A stretch of 8,009 nt of DNA from Kangiella sp. (GTDB taxonomy: Bacteria; Pseudomonadota; Gammaproteobacteria; Enterobacterales; Kangiellaceae), in contig JAPHRL010000247.1 of the NCBI GenBank assembly GCA_026195755.1, forward strand, positions 1-8,009. The letters are read 5' to 3'. This document shows, in pieces, positions 1 to 4,454 of this stretch (its first letter is position 1; each line of letters begins with the position of its first letter). A program made the translations under genes and the position numbers. The notes under the pieces are model-generated. The model ran no database searches, was not told the DNA's origin, and saw only the letters and a program-made list of their open reading frames with translations.

Positions 1-6
1 GACTTA

Positions 7-216
7 ATGAATTATTTCGATATTATTATTCTTATTCCATTATTATGGGGTGCCTTTAAAGGTTTTAAAAAAGGGTTGATAATAGAGATTGCTTCCTTAA
101 TTGCTCTATTTTTAGGTGTTTGGGGTGGGGTTAAATTTTCTTCTGTTTCGGCAGGCTACCTTAGTGAGATGTTTAGTATCTCTGAAAAAATTATGCCTTT
201 AATTTCTTTTGCCATA
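7..216 (+). CDS. CvpA-family inner-membrane protein, N-terminal fragment (foreign, chimeric)
   Basis: The first ~70 residues form a hydrophobic N-terminus with two likely membrane helices (about residues 5-16 and 24-41). Between them is the Gly-Ala-Phe-Lys-Gly-Phe-Lys-Lys-Gly segment typical of CvpA/colicin V production family proteins, and the wording is that of Bacteroidetes/Flavobacteria members. After about base 216 the frame stays open to a TAA at 298-300, but that tail is simply antisense pyrH and has no CvpA character. The real gene therefore breaks off at the 198-216 junction. Full-length CvpA proteins are much longer, about 160-190 residues. The stretch is clearly more AT-rich than the rest of the window. 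Family assignment is from recalled sequence character and is moderately sure. Its biological linkage to the rest is doubtful. Confidence 0.6.
198..216. other. Chimeric junction with shared microhomology
   Basis: Bases 198-216 can be read as CvpA residues (Leu-Ile-Ser-Phe-Ala-Ile) on the plus strand and as PyrH residues (Met-Ala-Lys-Glu-Ile-Lys) on the minus strand. Left of it only CvpA makes sense, and right of it only PyrH does. Two genes of different base composition and opposite orientation, joined through a short common stretch, are typical of a false join in assembly or of template switching during amplification. Confidence 0.7.
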
Positions 217-314
217 CGCTCCAGAATCGAAGGGTCGATTCCAAACGCCTCCTGCCCCATTAGTGCTTCACCACTTAATTTCAACAAGATTCGCTTGTAA
301 GCCGGGTTTGTCAT
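198..314 (-). CDS. pyrH: UMP kinase (uridylate kinase), N-terminal fragment
   Basis: Reading the minus strand from ATG at 314-312 gives about 39 residues beginning MTNPAYKRILLKLSGEALMG and continuing through Gly-Ile-Asp-Pro-Ser-Ile-Leu-Glu-Arg-Met-Ala-Lys-Glu-Ile-Lys. This is the conserved start of bacterial PyrH, including the Lys-Leu-Ser-Gly-Glu phosphate-binding segment. PyrH phosphorylates UMP to UDP in pyrimidine synthesis. A Shine-Dalgarno sequence (AGAGGA) lies about 7 bases before the ATG. The position directly after tsf is the standard rpsB-tsf-pyrH order. Resemblance stops at base 198, where the sequence changes to unrelated CvpA-like DNA, so only the first ~16% of the gene is present. 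Identity is sure. The truncation most likely reflects a chimeric contig end, since pyrH is normally essential. Confidence 0.9.
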
Positions 315-358
315 GCGCGGTTCCTCTTTAACTATCGCGACTATCGAGAAATGTTACC

Positions 359-376
359 TAAGCTAATTCTAGCTTA
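359..376 (-). other. Perfect hairpin at the tsf stop codon, tsf-pyrH spacer
   Basis: A 7-base-pair inverted repeat (TAAGCTA / TAGCTTA, 4-base loop) begins in the tsf TAA stop codon. On the minus strand no T-run follows, so it is not a canonical terminator for tsf. A T-run follows only in the plus direction. It may be an mRNA-stabilising or processing hairpin between tsf and pyrH. The role is inferred. Confidence 0.4.
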
Positions 377-1243
377 TTTTTTACCCATTTGAGCAGCAAC
401 TTCAGAAGCAAAATCTTCTGATTTCTTCTCGATACCTTCACCCACTTCAAAACGAGTGAATGAAACAACTTCAGCGCCTTTAGATTTCACTAAATCGCCA
501 ACTGTTGTTGATGGATCTTTAACGAAGCTTTGACCTTCAAGAGTAATTTCACCAACAAATTTCTTGATACGGCCGACCATCATTTTCTCAACGATCTCTT
601 CAGGCTTGCCTTCCATATCAGGTTGAGCTTTGATGATTTCTTTCTCTTTTTCGATAACTTCTGGAGCAACGTCGTCAGCTTTGTTGAACTGTGGGTTGCT
701 TGCTGCAACGTGCATAGCCACGTCTTTAGCCAAGTCTTCGTCACCACCTTTCATTGAAACTAAAACGCCGATACGACCACCGTGGATGTAAGCACCCAAG
801 TTGTCGCCTTCGATTTTAGTAACACGACGAACCGTCATGTTCTCACCGATTTTAGCAACCAGGTTAGCACGAGTGACTTCAACCGTTTCACCTGAAGCCA
901 TTTCAGTGTTGTTCAAAGTCTCAACATCGCTGATACCTTTTTCCAACGCTAAATCAGCAACCGCGTTAGCAAAACCCAAGAAGCTCTCATCACGAGCAAC
1001 GAAGTCAGTTTCAGAGTTGATTTCAACTAGAACACCAACGCTGCCGTTAGATTTTGCCAAGATAACACCTTCAGCAGCGATACGGCCTGCTTTTTTAGCC
1101 GCTTTCGCCTGACCTGATTTACGCATGTTATCAATCGCTAACTCGATATCGCCGTCAGCTTCAACTAGAGCTTTCTTACACTCCATCATGCCAGCGGCGG
1201 TGCGCTCACGTAATTCTTTAACTAATGCTGCAGTAATAGCCAT
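374..1243 (-). CDS. tsf: Translation elongation factor Ts
   Basis: EF-Ts is the cytoplasmic nucleotide-exchange factor that releases GDP from EF-Tu during translation elongation. The 289-residue product is close to the ~283 residues of E. coli. The N-terminal UBA-like domain spans about residues 1-55 and contains the family signature Leu-Arg-Glu-Arg-Thr-Ala-Ala-Gly-Met-Met-Glu-Cys-Lys-Lys-Ala-Leu. The Thr-Asp-Phe-Val-Ala-Arg motif (residues 79-84), whose Asp-Phe contacts EF-Tu, is intact. I chose ATG at 1243-1241 and not the in-frame ATG at 1258, because MAITAALVKE is the conserved family start and GGAGAG sits about 7 bases upstream of it. It follows rpsB by 107 bases, a spacer holding a terminator-like hairpin and a second stem-loop. 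Expression therefore probably depends on read-through from the rpsB promoter. pyrH follows after about 60 bases. Confidence 0.97.
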   Translation of the reverse strand: MAITAALVKELRERTAAGMMECKKALVEADGDIELAIDNMRKSGQAKAAKKAGRIAAEGVILAKSNGSVGVLVEINSETDFVARDESFLGFANAVADLALEKGISDVETLNNTEMASGETVEVTRANLVAKIGENMTVRRVTKIEGDNLGAYIHGGRIGVLVSMKGGDEDLAKDVAMHVAASNPQFNKADDVAPEVIEKEKEIIKAQPDMEGKPEEIVEKMMVGRIKKFVGEITLEGQSFVKDPSTTVGDLVKSKGAEVVSFTRFEVGEGIEKKSEDFASEVAAQMGKK

Positions 1244-1264
1244 GATTTCTCTCCGCATGTATTT

Positions 1265-1285
1265 CGTTGCCAGGATGCCGCAACG
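1265..1285 (-). other. Stem-loop in tsf 5' leader
   Basis: A 6-base-pair inverted repeat (CGTTGC / GCAACG) with a 9-base loop lies about 20 bases upstream of the tsf start codon. It sits between the rpsB-tsf terminator and the tsf ribosome binding site. It could protect the processed tsf message or tune tsf translation. No function is shown by the sequence alone. Confidence 0.35.
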
Positions 1286-1303
1286 AATATCAGTAAATAG
1301 TTC

Positions 1304-1326
1304 AAAAAAGGGGGCATTGCCCCCTT
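1304..1326 (-). terminator. Intrinsic terminator or attenuator between rpsB and tsf
   Basis: Read on the minus strand, AAGGGGGC, a 3-base loop and GCCCCCTT form an 8-base-pair GC-rich stem followed directly by a run of T. This is a textbook rho-independent terminator. It lies about 25 bases after the rpsB stop and before tsf. Because tsf is normally co-transcribed with rpsB, it probably works as a partial terminator that sets the S2 to EF-Ts ratio. The alternative is full termination with an unseen tsf promoter. Confidence 0.85.
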
Positions 1327-1350
1327 AGAATAGCTTATGTAGCCTGCTGA

Positions 1351-2088
1351 TTAAGCTTCGTCAGCAGCTTCTACAAACTCGTCACTTTGATCGGCAGTAG
1401 TAGCGCTGCTCTGCTTGCCGTCAAGAACCGCATCAGCAACCGCTGCGCAGTATAGACGAATCGCACGAATCGCATCATCGTTACCAGGAATGATGTAATC
1501 CACGCCTTTAGGATTAGAATTGGTATCAACAACCGCAACAACTGGGATACCCATTTTGTTAGCTTCTGCGATAGCAATGTTTTCGTGGTCAGCGTCAATC
1601 ACGAACAATACGTCAGGCAAACCGCCCATGTTCTTGATACCACCGATAGAAGCTTCCAATTTTTCCATCTCACGACGGCGCATCAAAGCTTCTTTCTTAG
1701 TCAAACGCTCAAAAGTGCCATCTTCAGACTGTTTTTCCAAGTCTTTCAAACGGTTAATTGAACCACGAATAGTTTTGTAGTTAGTCAACATACCGCCCAA
1801 CCAGCGCTTATCAACGAAGAACTGACCTGAACGAGTCGCTTCTTCTTTAACAATTTCGCTAGCGGCACGCTTAGTACCAACAAACAGAATTTTACCTTTG
1901 TTCGAAGCAACTTTACCTAAGTAATTCAACGCGTCGTTGAACATAGGAACAGTTTCTTCAAGGTTGATGATATGGATCTTGTTACGCGCACCAAAGATAT
2001 ATGGACGCATTTGAGGGTTCCAGAAACGGGTTTTGTGACCGAAGTGCACGCCCGCCTGTAGCATGTCACGCATACTAACTTTAGACAT
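1351..2088 (-). CDS. rpsB: 30S ribosomal protein S2
   Basis: S2 is a late-assembling protein of the small ribosomal subunit that binds near S1 on the solvent side of the 30S body. The 245-residue product is near the 241 of E. coli and collinear with it. It opens with MSKVSMRDMLQAGVHFGHKT, followed by Phe-Gly-Ala-Arg-Asn-Lys-Ile-His-Ile-Ile-Asn-Leu. The conserved Gly-Thr-Lys-Arg-Ala-Ala, Trp-Leu-Gly-Gly-Met-Leu-Thr-Asn, Asp-Ala-Asp-His-Glu and Pro-Gly-Asn-Asp-Asp-Ala-Ile-Arg motifs follow. The tail is acidic (Asp-Glu-Phe-Val-Glu-Ala-Ala-Asp-Glu-Ala). The reading frame stays open 45 codons further upstream to 2223, but that part is the untranslated leader. The family start at 2088 has a GGAGAA ribosome binding site at the right distance. 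It is the first gene of the rpsB-tsf(-pyrH) operon. Confidence 0.97.
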   Translation of the reverse strand: MSKVSMRDMLQAGVHFGHKTRFWNPQMRPYIFGARNKIHIINLEETVPMFNDALNYLGKVASNKGKILFVGTKRAASEIVKEEATRSGQFFVDKRWLGGMLTNYKTIRGSINRLKDLEKQSEDGTFERLTKKEALMRRREMEKLEASIGGIKNMGGLPDVLFVIDADHENIAIAEANKMGIPVVAVVDTNSNPKGVDYIIPGNDDAIRAIRLYCAAVADAVLDGKQSSATTADQSDEFVEAADEA

Positions 2089-2250
2089 AATAAATTCTCC
2101 GAATTTCGGGTTAAGCCTCCGCAAATCCCATTTCCCGACCCAAGCCAGCTTTAATCCGACTGAGCACCCCGGCAAATGTGTCGATTTGCGTGTGTAGTTT
2201 AGGTTTAGTGACACGAAATCCATCTAAAACAGACGCACTTACGAGCCACG
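2089..2250 (-). promoter_or_regulatory. Probable S2 autoregulatory leader of rpsB mRNA
   Basis: About 160 bases separate the predicted transcription start (~2250) from the rpsB ATG. In gammaproteobacteria the rpsB 5' untranslated region is conserved and structured, and S2 uses it to repress its own operon. Visible structure includes a hairpin at 2172-2189 (GCAAAT / ATTTGC, 6-base loop), followed on the RNA by CGGGGTGCTC, and a hairpin at 2092-2106 around the ribosome binding site. Assignment rests on position, length and structure. I could not fold it or compare it with the family model. Confidence 0.55.
2092..2106 (-). promoter_or_regulatory. rpsB ribosome binding site inside a small hairpin
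   Basis: On the minus strand AAATTC, GGA, GAATTT is a perfect 6-base-pair inverted repeat with a 3-base loop. The Shine-Dalgarno GGAGAA of rpsB spans the loop and the 3' arm. If the hairpin forms, part of the ribosome binding site is paired, which would give S2 or another factor a handle on translation. The repeat is seen directly. The regulatory role is inferred, and the stem is AU-rich and weak. Confidence 0.4.
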
Positions 2251-2256
2251 GCGCGC

Positions 2257-2285
2257 TTTATACCATTTTTAAGGGTTTGAAGCAA
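2257..2285 (-). promoter_or_regulatory. rpsB promoter (sigma-70 type, stringent-type discriminator)
   Basis: On the minus strand TTGCTT (2285-2280) and TATAAA (2262-2257) are separated by exactly 17 bases. The -10 is followed immediately by GCGCGCCG, a GC-rich discriminator as found at ribosomal promoters controlled by ppGpp/DksA. Transcription would begin near 2250. The match is good and the location is right for the ribosomal operon. Growth-rate or stringent control is inferred from the discriminator only. Confidence 0.7.
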
Positions 2286-2360
2286 TTATTTATGTTGTAT
2301 TTCTGCTTAAAACATCCCGCCATTGCTAGGCTTTAGAGCCGGCCAGCCTTTCCCTCGCTA

Positions 2361-2396
2361 TCGTCATTGCGAGATCAAAGGCGACGTAGCAATCCC
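2361..2396. repeat. ATTGCGAG...GCAAT dispersed-repeat-like element
   Basis: The stretch begins TCGTCATTGCGAG and ends CGACGTAGCAATCCC. ATTGC (2366-2370) and GCAAT (2389-2393) form the ends of an imperfect stem. Elements of this wording (GTCATTGCGAG ... AAGCAATCC) occur as multicopy intergenic repeats in many bacterial genomes. Only one copy is in this window, so repeat status comes from recall. Confidence 0.45.
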
Positions 2397-2411
2397 CATA
2401 TTGGTAATCAC

Positions 2412-2486
2412 ATAGGATGGGTTAGCGCAGCGTAACCCATCAAAACAACCATAATCGGTGGGTTACGCTACGCTAACCCACCCTAT
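2412..2486. repeat. Pair of REP-like palindromes in inverted orientation
   Basis: Two palindromes, 2416-2441 and 2457-2482, each have a 9-base-pair stem (GATGGGTTA / TAACCCATC and GGTGGGTTA / TAACCCACC) and an 8-base loop (GCGCAGCG, and CGCTACGC on the plus strand). Including the flanking ATAGG / CCTAT, the second is the reverse complement of the first over about 30 bases with three differences. Two of these are a compensatory A-T to G-C change in the stem. The layout is like a BIME (paired REP) unit, typical of intergenic elements spread by RAYT-type transposases. It lies between the divergent rpsB promoter and the plus-strand islet. Confidence 0.75.
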
Positions 2487-2618
2487 AACGCTGTCCATGA
2501 TTATCAAAGCATACTGTATGGTCCTTCACTCACTGGCCTAATAACAGTGCAAATCCGCCACCTAAAATCAAACTTGTTTCAAAAGACCAATGATAATAAA
2601 GTCTTAGGGGGCGATTCC

Positions 2619-2624
2619 TATAAT
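2619..2624 (+). promoter_or_regulatory. Possible -10 element for the 2642 gene
   Basis: A perfect TATAAT lies 17 bases before the ATG at 2642. No good -35 is seen at 16-18 bases upstream, and no extended -10 TG. A start about 7 bases downstream would give a very short leader, which fits the lack of a clear Shine-Dalgarno sequence here. Confidence 0.3.
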
Positions 2625-2641
2625 CTATAGTTAAGTATTAC

Positions 2642-3040
2642 ATGAAAAAATTATTACTTTTTTGTTTTATTGTTCTTATTGCAGGCTGCTCTACCAAAAA
2701 AGAAGATGTTGTGTATGAGGTTGGCCCTGAATTCTTCAGTTCTGGAACCACAGTGAAAGACGTTCTGATTGGGCTATATTTAAAAGTGCCACCGGCAAAA
2801 ATAGGTATTAAGCGAGCACAACTAATTAGTTTACTAGAGACTTCAGATGGGAAAGTTATTGCAAATAATAACTTCGTAATAATCGCAGAGTTTCCTACTG
2901 TAGGAACAATTCTTGAAGATGATTATAGCTATTGCCATATAGCTTATGGATTTAAGTTGGATGTTTATATGCACGGACCAAAGGTAATTGGGGATTGCTC
3001 CAATGTTAAAATAACAGGAAGTCGGGTTAAGAGAAATTGA
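2642..3040 (+). CDS. Predicted lipoprotein, function unknown
   Basis: The 132-residue product begins with a short basic N-terminus and hydrophobic core ending in the lipobox Leu-Ile-Ala-Gly-Cys, with Cys16 as the lipidated residue. It should be exported by Sec and anchored to a membrane on the periplasmic side. Residue +2 is Ser, which under the E. coli Lol rule favours outer-membrane sorting. The mature part has two further cysteines (98 and 119) that could form a disulfide, and mixed beta-like sequence. I recognise no domain. No Shine-Dalgarno sequence is evident before the ATG. The stop codon overlaps the TTG start of the next gene (TTGA), so the two are probably translationally coupled. 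Base composition is AT-rich, as in the next gene. Export is well supported; function is unknown. Confidence 0.75.
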   Translation: MKKLLLFCFIVLIAGCSTKKEDVVYEVGPEFFSSGTTVKDVLIGLYLKVPPAKIGIKRAQLISLLETSDGKVIANNNFVIIAEFPTVGTILEDDYSYCHIAYGFKLDVYMHGPKVIGDCSNVKITGSRVKRN

Positions 3041-3303
3041 GATATATACTAAATAGTGACTTACTATATTTTGCACTCTTATTAGCTTTAATATTGAATA
3101 TTATTGCCTGCTATCGCGTCTTTCGCTCAGATTATTTTGATAAGCATCAAAAAGTAATCCAAGTTGTTTTAATTTGGATTCTACCCTGTATAGCAGCTAT
3201 CGGTATTTTGTTGTTTTTATCTAATGAAGAAAAACCTAAAGGCCCGCCCTCAGAGTTTGGAGGCGGGACTCACGACAGCATAGGTGCGACAGGAGATGAT
3301 TAG
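3037..3303 (+). CDS. Small two-helix membrane protein, function unknown
   Basis: The 88-residue product has two hydrophobic segments, about residues 9-27 and 40-61, joined by a short basic/acidic loop (Tyr-Arg-Val-Phe-Arg-Ser-Asp-Tyr-Phe-Asp-Lys). Its hydrophilic tail is rich in Gly, Pro and Asp and ends Ile-Gly-Ala-Thr-Gly-Asp-Asp. It is likely an inner-membrane hairpin protein. The start is TTG at 3037, overlapping the upstream TGA at 3038-3040. A weak purine-rich stretch (AAGAG) precedes it and the frame contains no ATG. I chose TTG because of the overlap and the membrane-protein character from the first residues. It resembles small hypothetical membrane proteins seen in other gammaproteobacteria, but I cannot name a family. 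The coupling with the lipoprotein suggests a joint role at the envelope, which is inference. Confidence 0.65.
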   Translation: MRYILNSDLLYFALLLALILNIIACYRVFRSDYFDKHQKVIQVVLIWILPCIAAIGILLFLSNEEKPKGPPSEFGGGTHDSIGATGDD

Positions 3304-3407
3304 CAATCATAGGATAGCCATATTATTCATAGTAGCGGACAGCTTTCTGCGTCTCGTAACAATTATAAATTACTAAACAATAAAAACCTCTAATAAGGAA
3401 AACTAAG

Positions 3408-3959
3408 ATGATGACAATCACTGATGCACAACAAGACATGCGACGTTCGTACTACGGCGGTGCGCCAGGTGTGGTGACTTCTGGCCTGATTTGGTTAATG
3501 GCTGGAATGGTCGCTGTTTATAGCACGCCGAAATACGGAATTGCTGCGCTGATTATTGGCGGCATGTTTATTTTTCCGCTTTCGCTCCTTCTTTGTAAGC
3601 TTTTCGGTGCTTCTGGCAAGCACGACAAAAACAACCCGTTAGGGCCTTTGGCAATGGAGGGTACTTTCTGGATGCTGCTATCGATACCGATTGCCTTTGC
3701 GGCATCGTTATACAGGGTTGAGTGGTTCTTTCCTGCTATGTTATTAGTTATTGGCGGGCGCTATTTAACCTTCTGTACACTTTATGGCATGAAAATCTAT
3801 TGGATATTGGGTGGAACACTGGCCGTAGCAGGCTTTGTATTGGTTTTATTGTATGGTTCGACGATGCTGGGAGCATTTACTGGCGCGGCAATTGAACTTA
3901 TATTCGGTAGCGTTATTTTTGCATCCTACAAACAGGAACTTATGACATCTTCGACCTGA
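3408..3959 (+). CDS. Polytopic inner-membrane protein, uncharacterised (possibly DUF7010-like)
   Basis: The 183-residue product starts with a soluble stretch (Asp-Ala-Gln-Gln-Asp-Met-Arg-Arg-Ser-Tyr-Tyr-Gly-Gly-Ala-Pro-Gly) followed by five or six hydrophobic segments at about 20-39, 43-63, 86-103, 106-118, 129-149 and 154-172. The Asp-Met-Arg-x-x-Tyr-x-Gly-Gly-x-Pro-Gly opening is one I associate with an uncharacterised membrane family (perhaps DUF7010), with low certainty on the name. AAGGA about 9 bases before the first of two adjacent ATGs supports the start at 3408. The gene is more GC-rich than its two left neighbours. About 60 bases separate it from the glycine-zipper gene at 4021, and the two may be co-transcribed. 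Function is unknown. Confidence 0.8.
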   Translation: MMTITDAQQDMRRSYYGGAPGVVTSGLIWLMAGMVAVYSTPKYGIAALIIGGMFIFPLSLLLCKLFGASGKHDKNNPLGPLAMEGTFWMLLSIPIAFAASLYRVEWFFPAMLLVIGGRYLTFCTLYGMKIYWILGGTLAVAGFVLVLLYGSTMLGAFTGAAIELIFGSVIFASYKQELMTSST

Positions 3960-3965
3960 TTTGAT

Positions 3966-3982
3966 ATATAGAGTATCTATAT
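3966..3982. other. Short inverted repeat between membrane-protein genes
   Basis: ATATAGA, GTA, TCTATAT is a perfect 7-base inverted repeat just after the stop codon at 3959 and 39 bases before the next ATG. It could be a small operator or an AU hairpin. It is too weak for a terminator and has no T-run. Confidence 0.25.
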
Positions 3983-4020
3983 TTAAAACACCCATCAGAA
4001 TACTCAAGAGAGAGAACATT

Positions 4021-4221
4021 ATGGATAACAAACAACCTGAACAGAATGATCAGAAGAAAGAACCGCAAACTTTTGTTGGCGCCTTTATGGCAGTGGGGGT
4101 TGGTGTTGGCGCCGCTTTAGGGGTCGCTTTGGATAATATCGCTCTGGGCATTCCGATTGGTATAGCGGTGGGTTTTGCAATTGGCTTGGCTATAGATGCA
4201 AAGAATAGGAAGTCAAAGTAG
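4021..4221 (+). CDS. Small glycine-zipper membrane protein
   Basis: The 66-residue product has a charged, Gln/Lys-rich N-terminus (residues 1-17). Two hydrophobic segments follow, with Gly at close, regular spacing (Gly-Val-Gly-Val-Gly-Ala-Ala-Leu-Gly-Val-Ala-Leu and Gly-Ile-Pro-Ile-Gly-Ile-Ala-Val-Gly-Phe-Ala-Ile-Gly), and a basic end (Lys-Asn-Arg-Lys-Ser-Lys). This Gly-x-x-x-Gly pattern is that of glycine-zipper proteins that pack helices tightly in membranes. The frame is open from an ATG at 3961, but I chose 4021. The purine-rich AGAGAG lies just upstream of it, and the extra 20 residues would put a basic, non-conserved-looking stretch before a typical start. Function is unknown. It follows the polytopic membrane protein and may work with it. 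Confidence 0.7.
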   Translation: MDNKQPEQNDQKKEPQTFVGAFMAVGVGVGAALGVALDNIALGIPIGIAVGFAIGLAIDAKNRKSK

Positions 4222-4276
4222 ACTAATTCGCTCAACAGCTCTCACTCTCTACCCGCCTCTCTGAAAGTCTCGGAAC

Positions 4277-4305
4277 CACGCGCTTCGGGCGCGTGACTGA
4301 AGCGC
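4277..4305 (+). other. Two overlapping, mutually exclusive hairpins
   Basis: CACGCGC (4277-4283) pairs with GCGCGTG (4289-4295) around the loop TTCGG. Alternatively GCGCTTC (4280-4286) pairs with GAAGCGC (4299-4305). Both stems are 7 base pairs and cannot form together. No T-run follows, so it is not a canonical terminator. It may be a repeat remnant or an mRNA 3'-end structure for the 4021 gene. Confidence 0.4.
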
Positions 4306-4454
4306 CCCCTAACCTTTGAGAATCTATCCGGCAATAACCTGTAAAACAACCTTTGCTGTTCAAAAATCATACTGGCCATTGTTTTAATTATGTTTTATAA
4401 CTAGATTTAGTCTTTGGGGAGACTACACACTAATTACAATTCGAGGGAGTCATT

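Larger units (their letters stand above)
2286..2641. other. Gene-free spacer with dispersed-repeat-like DNA
   Basis: I find no convincing gene in these 356 bases. They hold an imperfect palindromic element near 2361-2396, a pair of inverted REP-like palindromes at 2412-2486, and about 150 bases of unremarkable AT-rich sequence leading to the first islet gene. The REP-like and ATTGCG-type elements are the kind usually found in many copies between genes. Confidence 0.6.

Noticed and set aside
217..300. Continuation of the plus-strand CvpA frame to a TAA at 298-300
   Set aside because: This stretch is the reverse strand of the PyrH coding start. The encoded tail has no hydrophobic or CvpA-like character and is a by-product of the junction.
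530..1328. Plus-strand open frames within tsf
   Set aside because: They are antisense to a well-conserved gene, have no recognisable products and no fitting ribosome binding sites.
1371..1780. Other-frame open frames within rpsB on both strands
   Set aside because: Shadows of the S2 coding sequence, with no independent support.
2286..2641. CRISPR array or small RNA in the repeat-bearing spacer
   Set aside because: There are only two palindromic copies, in inverted rather than direct orientation, with no regular spacers and no clear promoter-terminator pair.
3341..3369. Possible promoter before the 3408 gene (TATAAA at 3364-3369)
   Set aside because: The -10 is plausible, but only AGCTTT lies at the right distance for a -35, and the area is AT-rich enough for this to be chance.
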